Source: Variovorax sp. OK212
Lineage (GTDB): Bacteria; Pseudomonadota; Gammaproteobacteria; Burkholderiales; Burkholderiaceae_C
Length of the DNA stretch: 64,000 nucleotides
Direction of reading: 5' to 3'
Assembly (NCBI RefSeq): GCF_900112425.1
Contig: NZ_FOLP01000011.1
Span: forward strand, 62,001 to 126,000
This document shows positions 1 through 7,962 of the stretch, one piece after another. Under the pieces are notes generated by a model. That model did no database searches and had not been told where the DNA came from. It saw only the letters and a list, made by a program, of their open reading frames with translations. Made by a program: the position numbers and the translations under genes. Within the stretch, counting starts at the first letter, position 1. Each line of letters opens with the position of its first letter.

Positions 1-137
1 CGGCCGAGTCTGGATTCCGGCGATGACGTCTGGATGAAAGACAAACGAAAGTTCGTTGTTCCGCCCCCCGAAATTTGCGTGCCGCGGGCGGGAACGGGGC
101 TCGGAGCCTCGCGCCGTCTATAAACTGTGACCCTTCC

Positions 138-2219
138 ATGAATGCCCGCGCACCCACCCCTTCGCTCACCGCTTCCGTCGATGGCGATGTGCTGTACCGC
201 ATGGTGCGCACCGACCAGCTGGTGGTGGTCCGCCGCAGCGTGATGTCGGCCATTTCGATCAATGTGGTGCTGAGCTTCACCGCGACGCTGGTGGCCCTCA
301 ACGCGGGCCGGGCCTTCGAAGGGCTGATCTGGCTGCTGCTGTCGCTCGCGGTGAACGGGGCGCGCAGCTACATCTGCCGCTGGCCCTTCGCCCCGTCGCC
401 CGGCGTGATCGTCGAAGAGGGCGTGGCCGTGTCGCCCACCGGTCGTCCGGTCGAATGGCACCTGCGGGTGGCGGCCACGATGGCCGCGGCCTCGGGCTGC
501 GTCTGGGCGCTGATTCCGCTGCTGTGCAACGGCTACTCGTCGCCGCAGGCGATCTTCTATCTGACGGTGGTGTGCGGCATCTGCGCCGGTTCGGTCACCT
601 ACGGCATCGCCTACGCCTTCGTGCCCATCAGCTTCATCACGCCGGCGCTGCTGTCGGTGGTCGGCTGCCTCGTGTATGCGGGCGGCTTCGACAACGTGGC
701 CCTGGCCGCGATGGTGCTGCTCTATCTTGGTGCGCTGGCGCGCGGCGCGCTGCAGAGCGACAAGGCTTTCCGCGAAGGCAGCCGCCTGAAGAACGAGGCC
801 ACGGCACTGGCCTCGCAGCTTCGCCAGGTGCATGCGCTGTCGCTCGACGCGACGCAGCAACTGGCCTTCCGCGCCTCGCACGATTCGCTCACCGGCCTGC
901 TCAACCGCGAAGGTTTCACCGAGGCGGCCACCTTGCACATCGCCGTGCCCGACGGCCGCCAGCACGGGCTGCTGCTGCTCGACCTGGACGGCTTCAAGGC
1001 GGTGAACGATGCCTTCGGCCACAAGATCGGCGACCGCGTGCTGCAGGACGTGGCCGGCTGGCTGCAGCGCGAGCTCGCCGGCATGAACGCGACGCTCGGG
1101 CGCTGGGGCGGCGACGAGTTCGCGGTGCTCTACACCCTGCGCGCCGACCGGCAGGCGCCCACAGCCATCGCGCAGGCGCTGATCCGCTCGATCTCTTTCG
1201 CCACGGCGCACTACGGCGGCCACCTGGGCGTGAGCATCGGCATCTCGGTGGCGGGCGACGCCGACGTGGCCGACATGATCAGCTTTGCCGACGAGGCGCT
1301 CTACGAAGCCAAGCGCACCGGGCGCAACCGCTTCCAGATGTTCGACAAGGCGCTCAACCAGCGCCTGGCCACGCGCCGCGACGTCGAGCGCGACCTGCTG
1401 CACGCCATCGAGGCGCGCGCCATCGGCGTGTGGTACCAGCCGATCATGGCCTGCGACAGCAACGAGGTGCACAGCCTGGAAGCGCTGATGCGCTGGCACC
1501 ACCCGCGCCACGGGCACATCTCCCCCGAAGAAGTGATCTTCGCGGCGGCGAACACCGGCCTGGCCGAACCGCTGCTGCGCCACCTGGTCGACGAGGTCTG
1601 CCGCGGCATGCGCCAGTTCGAAGCCGCGGGCTCGAGCCTGGCGGCGGTGCCGGTGGCCATCAACGTGTCGCCGCGTGAAATGGCGCAGCTGGCGGTCGAC
1701 GACATCGTGCTGGGCATGCTGAAGTCACGCGGCATCGCGCCGCGCCGGCTGCAGATCGAGATCACGGAAGAGGTCGCGCTCGACACCCACGCCACGCGCA
1801 GCCGCCTGAGCGCGCTGTCGGCGGCGGGCGTGGCGATCGTGGTGGACGACTTCGGCGTGGGCTATTCGTCGCTGGCGTCGCTGCGCAGCGAGTACGTGCG
1901 GCAGGTGAAGATCGACCGCAGCTTCATCCTGGGGCTGTCGTCCTCGCCGGGCAACGTGGTGCTGGTCGACTCCATCGTGCAGCTGGGCCGCTCGCTCAAC
2001 CTGCAGGTGGTGGCCGAGGGCGTGGAAACGCAGGAAGAACTCGACGCGCTGCGCGCGCTGGGCTGCAAGCTGGTGCAGGGCTACCACCTTGCGCGGCCGG
2101 CACCGCTGCCCGACGTGATGGCGTGGGCCGTGTCGCTCGCCGCTGCCGGTGTGGCCGCGGGGGCGGCCTCGGGTGCGGTTGCAGCCACTGCTGCCGTGGC
2201 GCCCGCCAACGCGGCCTGA
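138..2219 (+). CDS. membrane-bound GGDEF/EAL c-di-GMP protein
   Basis: Likely makes and/or breaks the second messenger c-di-GMP. The 693-residue protein has an N-terminal membrane part of about five or six hydrophobic helices (residues ~35-215), a GGDEF domain (HDSLTGLLNREGF, then RWGGDEF with GGDEF near residue 324) and an EAL domain (EAL near 448, EITEE, DDFGVGYSS, KIDRSF, AEGVET). Both catalytic signatures are intact, so it may be bifunctional. I see no RxxD inhibitory site just before GGDEF. It ends in an Ala-rich tail. The ATG at 138 is preferred over an in-frame TTG at 75, because the added 21 residues are low-complexity and the TTG has no clear ribosome-binding site. It is monocistronic and convergent with the next gene. 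The sensory input is unknown. Confidence 0.9.
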   Translation: MNARAPTPSLTASVDGDVLYRMVRTDQLVVVRRSVMSAISINVVLSFTATLVALNAGRAFEGLIWLLLSLAVNGARSYICRWPFAPSPGVIVEEGVAVSPTGRPVEWHLRVAATMAAASGCVWALIPLLCNGYSSPQAIFYLTVVCGICAGSVTYGIAYAFVPISFITPALLSVVGCLVYAGGFDNVALAAMVLLYLGALARGALQSDKAFREGSRLKNEATALASQLRQVHALSLDATQQLAFRASHDSLTGLLNREGFTEAATLHIAVPDGRQHGLLLLDLDGFKAVNDAFGHKIGDRVLQDVAGWLQRELAGMNATLGRWGGDEFAVLYTLRADRQAPTAIAQALIRSISFATAHYGGHLGVSIGISVAGDADVADMISFADEALYEAKRTGRNRFQMFDKALNQRLATRRDVERDLLHAIEARAIGVWYQPIMACDSNEVHSLEALMRWHHPRHGHISPEEVIFAAANTGLAEPLLRHLVDEVCRGMRQFEAAGSSLAAVPVAINVSPREMAQLAVDDIVLGMLKSRGIAPRRLQIEITEEVALDTHATRSRLSALSAAGVAIVVDDFGVGYSSLASLRSEYVRQVKIDRSFILGLSSSPGNVVLVDSIVQLGRSLNLQVVAEGVETQEELDALRALGCKLVQGYHLARPAPLPDVMAWAVSLAAAGVAAGAASGAVAATAAVAPANAA

Positions 2220-2250
2220 GCCGCACGGCGAAACGCCGGAAAAAACAGGC

Positions 2251-3486
2251 TCAGGCCAGCAGGTCGCTCAGCGTGCGCGCGATCACCTTGGTGGCGCGGC
2301 GCAGGTCTTCGAGCACCACGCGTTCGTCGCTGCGCTTGGCGTGCGACTCGAGCACGGTGCGCGGGCCGGCACCGTAGATCACGCCCGGAATGCCGGCTTC
2401 GCCGTACAGGCGCACGTCGGTGTACAGCGGCGTGCCCATGGCCTTGATGGGCTCGCCGAACAGCTCGCCGCCGTGCTTCTGGATCGCCTCGACCAGCGGC
2501 TTGTTGCCCGCCAGCGGCTTCATCGAATTGGCCAGCAGCATGCGCTTGATGTCCACCGTGATGCCTTCGCTCTCGGCGGCGGCATCGGCGATCACCTGGC
2601 GGATGTTGGCCTCGACCTCGACCGGATTCTCTTCGGGGATCATGCGGCGGTCGAGCTTGAACACCACCTTGCCGGGCACCACGTTGGTGTTGGTGCCGCC
2701 TTCGATGCGGCCCACGTTCAGGTACGGGTGCGTGATGCCCGCGACCTTCGACGTCACCTTCCGGTAGAGCGTGTTCTGCGCGTAGAGCGCGTTCAGGATC
2801 TTCGTGGCGCCCTGCAGCGCGTCGATGCCGGTGGTCGGAATGGCCGCGTGGGCCATCTTGCCGTTCACCGTCACCTCCATCTGCAGGCAGCCGTTGTGCG
2901 CGGTGACCACTTCGTAGCTGAAGCCGGCCGCAATCATCAGGTCGGGCTTGGTCAGGCCGTTCTGCAGCAGCCAGCCCGGGCCGAGGAGGCCGCCGAACTC
3001 TTCGTCGTAGGTGAAGTGCAGCTCGACGCTGCCCTTGCTCGGCTTGGCAACGGCCTCGAGCGCGCGCAGCGCGAAGGTGAAGCTGGCGAAGTCGCTCTTG
3101 CTCACGGCGGCCGCGCGGCCGTAGAGGCTGCCCTCGGCAATCTCGCCGCCGTAGGGGTCGTGCGTCCAGCCGTCGCCGGGGGGCACCACGTCGCCGTGGG
3201 CGTTGAGGGCCACGGTGCGGCCGCCATCGCCCTCCTTGCCGTACTTGCGGCGCACGATCAGGTTGGTGATCGACTCGAGCCCGTAGTCCTTCACGTCCTG
3301 CGCGGGCACGGCGTGCTTCTCGGCGTCGAGGCCGAAGTCCTTCAGCAGCTCGGCGGTGCGCTCGGCGTGCGGCGCGTTGTTGCCGGGCGGCGTGTCGGTG
3401 GGCACCTGCACCAGTTGCTGCAGGAACTTCACTTCTTCGTCGAAGTGGGCGTCGATCCAGGCGTCGAGTTTGGCGTAGTCGGTCAT
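2251..3486 (-). CDS. M20 family metallohydrolase (ArgE/DapE type)
   Basis: A 411-residue zinc-dependent amidohydrolase or peptidase of the M20 family. Visible metal-site motifs are NAHGDVV (His97, Asp99) and YDEEFGG (Glu162-Glu163); a small lid/dimerisation domain follows (~195-310). The usual bridging-Asp motif GRGxxDxKGG reads GRAAAVSKSDF here, so the residue at that column is Val128 and an Asp appears four positions later. It is the last gene of the gntR-puuE-uraD/allC operon, 23 bp behind the UraD-AllC fusion. That suggests a role in ureide or carbamoyl/formyl-amino-acid cleavage late in purine breakdown, but the substrate cannot be read from the sequence. Alternatives are a general N-acyl-amino-acid deacylase or a dipeptidase. 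Confidence 0.85.
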   Translation of the reverse strand: MTDYAKLDAWIDAHFDEEVKFLQQLVQVPTDTPPGNNAPHAERTAELLKDFGLDAEKHAVPAQDVKDYGLESITNLIVRRKYGKEGDGGRTVALNAHGDVVPPGDGWTHDPYGGEIAEGSLYGRAAAVSKSDFASFTFALRALEAVAKPSKGSVELHFTYDEEFGGLLGPGWLLQNGLTKPDLMIAAGFSYEVVTAHNGCLQMEVTVNGKMAHAAIPTTGIDALQGATKILNALYAQNTLYRKVTSKVAGITHPYLNVGRIEGGTNTNVVPGKVVFKLDRRMIPEENPVEVEANIRQVIADAAAESEGITVDIKRMLLANSMKPLAGNKPLVEAIQKHGGELFGEPIKAMGTPLYTDVRLYGEAGIPGVIYGAGPRTVLESHAKRSDERVVLEDLRRATKVIARTLSDLLA

Positions 3487-3509
3487 GGTTGTTCTTCTGT
3501 TTGCGTGAA

Positions 3510-5288
3510 TCAGTGGGCGTGCTCGGTGGCGAGGTTGTCCAGCAGGAGCTGGAAGGCCTGCACGGCGAGCTGGATGTCGTCGTTGGTGCTCGATTCGAGC
3601 GGGTTGTGGCTGATGCCCGAGTTGATGCCGCGCACGAACAGCATGGCCTGCGGCATCACCTCGTGCAGCTTCATGGCGTCGTGGCCGGCGCCGCTGGGCA
3701 TGCGGAACAGCGGAAGGCCCAGCGCGTCGACGGCCTTTTCCCAGCGCTGCTGCCAGGCGGGCGCGCTCGGCGCGGCGGCGGCGCGCATGGTTTCCTCGAG
3801 CTCGTAGCGCACGCCGCGGCGCTCGCAGATGTCCTTCAGCGCATCGACCACGTCGGTGGCCAGCGCGTCGCGCTGCGCGTTGTCGGGCGCGCGCAGGTCG
3901 AGGCTGAACTTGCAGCGCCCCGGCACCACGTTGATGGAGCCGCTGGGCACCTCGAGCATGCCCACGGTGCCGACCGAGTCGCCGTCTTTGGCGGCGCGCT
4001 GCTCGGTGTAGAGGATGAGTTCGGCCACCGCGGCCGCAGCGTCGCGGCGGCGGTCCATGGGCGTGGTGCCGGCGTGGCTGGCCATGCCGATCACCTCGCC
4101 CACATAGCGCACGCTGCCGTTGATGGAGGTGACGATGCCCAGCGGCAGGTCGAGCTCGGTGAGCACCGGGCCCTGCTCGATGTGCACCTCGACAAAGCCG
4201 AGGTAGCGCGTGGGGTCGCGCTGGATCTTCGGGATGTCGGCCTCATCGAGACCCGCATGCCGCATGGCCTCGCGCATGGTGATGCCGTCGGCGTCCTGCT
4301 GGTCGAGCCAGCGCGCATCGAAGTGGCCGATGAGCGCGCCCGAGCCCAGGAAGGTGGCCTTGTAGCGCTGGCCTTCCTCCTCGGCGAAGCCCACCACCTC
4401 GAAGGCGAAGGGCAGGCGCCGGTTCTGCCTGCTGAGCTCGCGCACGCAGGCCATCGGCACGAAGATGCCCAGGCGCCCGTCGTACTTGCCGCCGTTGCGC
4501 ACGGTGTCGTAGTGCGAGCCGGTGAGCAGGGTGCGCGCGCCGGGCTGCGTGGCCTCGTAGCGGCCCACCACGTTGCCGACCGCGTCGATGTGCACGGAGT
4601 CGAAGCCGCAGTCGCGCATCAGGCCGGAGATCTGCGCGGCGCAGGCGCGGTGCGCGTCGGTCAGGTAGGTGACGGTGAGCTGGCCCTTCTCGGCATAGCC
4701 CGGGTCGGTGTGCACCGAGAGCTGCTCCTGCCAGTCCCACACGTCGTTGCCCAGCGTGACGTCGGCGGCGAACTTGTCGTTCAGGCGGATCTCGGCAATG
4801 CGGTGGATGTTGCGCAGCGCCTCGCCCAGCTCGAACGACGGGTGGTTGTGCAGCCGGCGCGCAAAGGTGTCGATGATCTCGCGCTTGGCCAGGCCCGTGC
4901 CGCGCGGGCCGCGCACCGCCAGGATGAACGGGAAGCCGAACTTCGCGTTGTAGTCGGCGTTGAGCTGCTGGATCTGCGCGAACTCCTCGGGCGTGCAGTC
5001 GGTCAGGCCGGCCTTGCTCTGCTCGTTGGTCGACTCGGCCGTCAGCGTCTTGCTGACCATGGCCTTGCCGGCAAGCTCGGGGTGGGCGCGGATCAGGCCG
5101 ATCTGCTCGTCGGCGGTCGATGCCGCAAGGGCCTGCACCAGCGAGTGCTTGAGGTGCGCGAGCGAGCGGAACGGGCGCGAGGCCAGCGCGCGCTGGGCGA
5201 TCCACGGCGAGTGCTCGTAGACGCCGTCGAGCAGCGCGACGGCTTCGGCGGGCACGGCCGCGTTGAGTCGGGAGATGGTCAAGCTCAT
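3510..5288 (-). CDS. UraD-AllC fusion: OHCU decarboxylase / allantoate amidohydrolase
   Basis: Two purine-pathway enzymes in one 592-residue chain. Residues 1-~170 match OHCU decarboxylase, which makes S-allantoin: RAHPEL with His69 as likely catalytic base, and FGFPFILAVRG. Residues ~180-592 are a zinc M20-type allantoate amidohydrolase/ureidohydrolase: TGSHYDTVRNGGKYDG, EEEGQRY, VEVHIEQGP, AGTTPMDRRRD. The two activities are separated in the pathway by allantoinase, which is encoded just upstream (PuuE, 15 bp gap). Such fusions are known as a family in beta- and some other proteobacteria. The start ATG at 5288 gives the normal UraD N-terminus. The product should take OHCU to allantoin and allantoate towards ureidoglycine/ureidoglycolate plus ammonia. 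Confidence 0.93.
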   Translation of the reverse strand: MSLTISRLNAAVPAEAVALLDGVYEHSPWIAQRALASRPFRSLAHLKHSLVQALAASTADEQIGLIRAHPELAGKAMVSKTLTAESTNEQSKAGLTDCTPEEFAQIQQLNADYNAKFGFPFILAVRGPRGTGLAKREIIDTFARRLHNHPSFELGEALRNIHRIAEIRLNDKFAADVTLGNDVWDWQEQLSVHTDPGYAEKGQLTVTYLTDAHRACAAQISGLMRDCGFDSVHIDAVGNVVGRYEATQPGARTLLTGSHYDTVRNGGKYDGRLGIFVPMACVRELSRQNRRLPFAFEVVGFAEEEGQRYKATFLGSGALIGHFDARWLDQQDADGITMREAMRHAGLDEADIPKIQRDPTRYLGFVEVHIEQGPVLTELDLPLGIVTSINGSVRYVGEVIGMASHAGTTPMDRRRDAAAAVAELILYTEQRAAKDGDSVGTVGMLEVPSGSINVVPGRCKFSLDLRAPDNAQRDALATDVVDALKDICERRGVRYELEETMRAAAAPSAPAWQQRWEKAVDALGLPLFRMPSGAGHDAMKLHEVMPQAMLFVRGINSGISHNPLESSTNDDIQLAVQAFQLLLDNLATEHAH

Positions 5289-5303
5289 GGTGCGGCTCCG
5301 GCG

Positions 5304-6257
5304 TCAGATGGGTGCGAAGGGATGCGCCTGTTTCCAGTGGCGCGCGATGTCGACGCGGCGGCAGACCCACACTTTGTCGTGGGTGGCGATGTGGTCGAGA
5401 AAACGCTGCAGCGCGGTGATGCGCCCGGGCCGTCCGAGCAGGCGGCAGTGCATGCCGATGCTCATCATCTTCGGGCTGTTGTCGCCGGCGGGGTCGCCTT
5501 CGGCGTAGAGCGCGTCGAAGGTGTCCTTCATGTACTGGAAGAACGGGTCGGCGTGCGAGTAGCCCTGCGGCAGCGCAAAGCGCATGTCGTTCACGTCGAG
5601 CGTGTACGGCACGATGAGCTGCGGCACCACGCTGCCGTCGGTCTTCTGCACCTTCATCCAGAAGGGCAGGTCGTCGCCGTAGTAGTCGCTGTCGTACTCG
5701 AAGCCGCCGTAGTCGGCCACCAGGCGGCGCGTGCGCGGGCTGTCGCGGCCGGTGTACCAGCCCAGCGCGCGTTCGCCGGTGAGTTGCTCGATGGCTTCCA
5801 TGCCCAGGCGCATGTGCTCGCGCTCGGTGGCTTCGTCCAGGTTCTGGTAGTGGATCCAGCGCCAGCCGTGGCAGGCGATCTCGTGGCCCAGTTCCTTGAA
5901 GGCCGCGGTGAGCTCGGGGTAGCGCTGCAGCGCCATGCCCACGCCGAACACGGTGAGCGGCAGGCCGCGCTTTTCGAACTCGCGCAGGATGCGCCACACG
6001 CCGGCGCGCGAGCCGTACTCGTAGATGCCTTCCATGCTGATGTGCCGGTCGGGGAAGCTCGCCGGGTTGAACATCTCGGAGAGGAACTGCTCGGAGCCCG
6101 CGTCGCCGTGCAGCGTGGCGTTCTCGCCGCCTTCTTCGTAGTTCAGCACGAACTGCACCGCGACGCGCGCGCCGCCGGGCCATTGCGCATGCGGCGGGTT
6201 GCGGCCGTAGCCGGCCAGGTCGCGGGGGTAGGGCAGGGTGGTGTCGTAGACGGTCAT
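5304..6257 (-). CDS. puuE: allantoinase PuuE (polysaccharide-deacetylase fold)
   Basis: Hydrolyses allantoin to allantoate. The 317-residue cytosolic protein belongs to the PuuE branch of the NodB/polysaccharide-deacetylase fold, unrelated to the amidohydrolase-type AllB. Recognisable segments are LNYEEGGENATLHGD (near residue 40), HISMEGIYEYGSRAGVWR, ACHGWRWIHYQ, YTGRDSPRTRRL and YDSDYYGDDLPFW. The start at 6257 (MTVYDTTLPYPRDL) fits the family N-terminus; an in-frame extension to 6332 would run into the upstream gntR gene. It is 7 bp behind gntR and 15 bp ahead of the UraD-AllC fusion, so it is almost certainly in one transcript with both and under the same control. Confidence 0.94.
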   Translation of the reverse strand: MTVYDTTLPYPRDLAGYGRNPPHAQWPGGARVAVQFVLNYEEGGENATLHGDAGSEQFLSEMFNPASFPDRHISMEGIYEYGSRAGVWRILREFEKRGLPLTVFGVGMALQRYPELTAAFKELGHEIACHGWRWIHYQNLDEATEREHMRLGMEAIEQLTGERALGWYTGRDSPRTRRLVADYGGFEYDSDYYGDDLPFWMKVQKTDGSVVPQLIVPYTLDVNDMRFALPQGYSHADPFFQYMKDTFDALYAEGDPAGDNSPKMMSIGMHCRLLGRPGRITALQRFLDHIATHDKVWVCRRVDIARHWKQAHPFAPI

Positions 6258-6264
6258 AGGCTTT

Positions 6265-6939
6265 TCAGGACAGCGCCAGCGAGATGTCGTTGGTCGGGAC
6301 CTTGCGGTCGAACGTGAGGTTGGCCTCGACATGCTCGAGGTGTTCGGTCATGAGGCGCACGGCGCGCTCTTCGTCGCGCGCGGCCAGCGCCTTCACGATG
6401 TCGGCGTGCTCGTCGTTGGAATGCTCGGCCGCGCTGGTGCTCTGGTACATCAGCGTGATGAGGGCGCAGCGCGAGATGAGCTCGCCCAGGATCTGCGCCA
6501 GCACCGTGTTGCCCATGAGCTCGGCCATGCGCACGTGGAAGTCGCCGAGCAGCTCGGTGCGACCCGAGATGTCTTCGCCCGACACGGCGGATTTCTCCAG
6601 CGCCACGTGCTCCTTCAGCGCCTTGATCTTGGCGGGCGTGACGGTGCGCACGAACTCGCGCGTCATCTCGGCCTCGAGCATGCGGCGCACGGCGAACACC
6701 TGCTTGGCCTCGTCGACCGCGGGCGCCGCCACGAAGGCGCCGCGCGCGGGCTCCAGGCGGATGAGCTTGTTCTGCGAGAGCTGAAAGAGGGCTTGGCGCA
6801 CCAGCGTGCGGGATACGCCGAAGTGGTCGGCCAGCTTCTGCTCGGCCAGCTTGGTGCCGGGCTGAAGCCGGTGCTCGACGATGGCCTTCGTGAGGGCATC
6901 GACGATCGAACGGGTGGTGGAGGACTCCATGTTTTTCAT
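6265..6939 (-). CDS. GntR family regulator, FCD domain (purine catabolism)
   Basis: A 224-residue transcription factor: an N-terminal winged helix (residues ~8-75, LADHFGVSRTLVRQALFQL) and a C-terminal FCD ligand domain with the usual acidic/His metal-site residues (DFHVRMAELMGN, EHADIVKAL, HLEHVE). It is the first gene of the operon with puuE, uraD-allC and the M20 hydrolase, and divergent from uraH. The probable operator TGTATACA lies 21 bp upstream of its start and recurs before puuD, so it is likely an autoregulated repressor of urate/allantoin genes whose inducer is a pathway intermediate (inference). Start: ATG at 6939 (MKNMESS); a second in-frame ATG at 6930 is equally possible. Confidence 0.88.
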   Translation of the reverse strand: MKNMESSTTRSIVDALTKAIVEHRLQPGTKLAEQKLADHFGVSRTLVRQALFQLSQNKLIRLEPARGAFVAAPAVDEAKQVFAVRRMLEAEMTREFVRTVTPAKIKALKEHVALEKSAVSGEDISGRTELLGDFHVRMAELMGNTVLAQILGELISRCALITLMYQSTSAAEHSNDEHADIVKALAARDEERAVRLMTEHLEHVEANLTFDRKVPTNDISLALS

Positions 6940-6956
6940 GATAGACTCAAAGGCGT

Positions 6957-6979
6957 GAACTGTATACACTTTTGTCCAC
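6957..6979. promoter_or_regulatory. probable GntR operator, copy 1 (gntR/uraH intergenic)
   Basis: The palindrome TGTATACA lies at 6961-6968 inside the wider string AACTGTATACACTTTTGTCC. Almost the same string, with one inserted base, occurs at 8825-8847 upstream of puuD. GntR-type regulators bind short palindromes of this kind. The position between the divergent gntR operon and uraH would allow one bound dimer to control both directions. The link to this particular regulator is inferred from location and repetition only. Confidence 0.7.
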
Positions 6980-7032
6980 CGGAATATCCCGCACCTCCCC
7001 ATCCGACTTTCGGACTTTTCAAGGAGCCCCCC

Positions 7033-7383
7033 ATGGGCCTGAGCACACACGTACTGGACACGATGCATGGCGGCCCGGCCGCGGGCATGGAGGTGGCGCT
7101 GTACACCACCGACGGCGACGCCGCGACGCTGGTGAAGCGCTTCACGCTGAATTCGGACGGCCGCAGCGACGGGCCGCTGTACGACAACCACTCGCTGAAG
7201 GCCGGCACCTACCGCCTGGTGTTCGACGTGGCGAGCTATTTCAAGGCCCGCGGCGTGGAGCTGCCGCAGCCGAACTTCCTGAACAAGGTGTCGCTGGACT
7301 TCGGCGTGGCGCACACCGACCAGCACTACCACGTGCCCCTGCTCGTGAGCCCGTGGAGCTACTCCACCTACCGCGGCTCCTGA
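7033..7383 (+). CDS. uraH: 5-hydroxyisourate hydrolase (transthyretin-like)
   Basis: Hydrolyses 5-hydroxyisourate, the product of urate oxidation, to OHCU. At 116 residues it is the size of a bacterial transthyretin-related protein. It shows the N-terminal LSTHVLDTMHGGPAAGM segment with the catalytic His, and the diagnostic C-terminus YSTYRGS. An AAGGAG ribosome-binding site lies at 7021-7026, six bases before the ATG at 7033, which fixes the start even though the frame is open far upstream. It is divergent from gntR-puuE-uraD/allC and shares their control region. Its product is the substrate of the UraD part of the fusion encoded on the other strand. Confidence 0.95.
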   Translation: MGLSTHVLDTMHGGPAAGMEVALYTTDGDAATLVKRFTLNSDGRSDGPLYDNHSLKAGTYRLVFDVASYFKARGVELPQPNFLNKVSLDFGVAHTDQHYHVPLLVSPWSYSTYRGS

Positions 7384-7387
7384 TGTG

Positions 7388-7906
7388 TCAGTCGCCCTGC
7401 TGCTGACCTTCGGTCAGCGTGTCGAGCTGGAAGCGCCCGCTCTTGTCCCACAGCCAGGTGTCGGTCCACGTGACCGCGCCCAGGCGGGTGGCGGCGGGGA
7501 AGGGCGCGGCCTGCAGCACGGCGCGCTCGATCTCGGCGATGACCTCGGGCGCATGCTGCGGCGCGCGCAGCCAGTGCAGCGAGACCACCTTGCCGCCCGC
7601 GTCCAGGTTCACCTGCAGCGTGCCGACCGCGTACAGGATCGGCGGCAGTTGCCCGCCGTAGATGCGCGAGCGGTTGATGTCGTAGATGTGGCGTGCCGCG
7701 TCGCGGCGGTACTCGCGCGGCGTGGCGGCGCTCGAGGCGCGCGGCACGCGGCCGGATGCGCCGGCGCCCGGCGCGGACGCGCTGCTCAACTGGCCGGGAA
7801 CAGCCCCCGGGCCGGTGCTGCCGCAGCCGGCGAGCCACAGGGCGGAAAGAACGGAAGCCGCCAATCCAAGGCGGGCGAAGCGGCGGGGCGTAAGCTGGCG
7901 ATTCAT
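7388..7906 (-). CDS. TonB-like C-terminal domain lipoprotein
   Basis: A 172-residue protein with an N-terminal signal and lipobox (LSALWLAGCGS; Cys near residue 28), so probably a lipoprotein exported to the cell envelope. A low-complexity Ser/Ala/Pro/Gly linker follows, then a ~100-residue domain (GGQLPPILYAVGTLQVNLDAG, IERAVLQAAPFP) resembling the TonB C-terminal fold. It lacks the usual TonB transmembrane anchor and Pro-rich spacer. The start at 7906 (MNRQLTPRRF) places the signal peptide normally. It is convergent with uraH, 4 bp apart, and divergent from xdhC, with no clear functional link to purines. Its exact role is unknown. Confidence 0.72.
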   Translation of the reverse strand: MNRQLTPRRFARLGLAASVLSALWLAGCGSTGPGAVPGQLSSASAPGAGASGRVPRASSAATPREYRRDAARHIYDINRSRIYGGQLPPILYAVGTLQVNLDAGGKVVSLHWLRAPQHAPEVIAEIERAVLQAAPFPAATRLGAVTWTDTWLWDKSGRFQLDTLTEGQQQGD

Positions 7907-7962
7907 CGCCGGGTTTATACCGTGAGTCTTCGCGGGCCGGGCAACCGAAGGTATCGACAACG

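Noticed and set aside
75..137. N-terminal extension of the GGDEF/EAL protein from a TTG start
   Set aside because: No ribosome-binding site and low-complexity residues; the ATG at 138 is more plausible.
2226..2238. CGGCG-AAA-CGCCG followed by GAAAAAA as a terminator between convergent genes
   Set aside because: On the plus strand the hairpin is followed by A, not T; on the minus strand the T-run comes before the hairpin. Neither orientation gives a canonical intrinsic terminator.
3489..6317. A 942-codon plus-strand frame over the puuE and UraD-AllC genes
   Set aside because: Antisense shadow of well-identified enzymes, no ribosome-binding site, biased composition.
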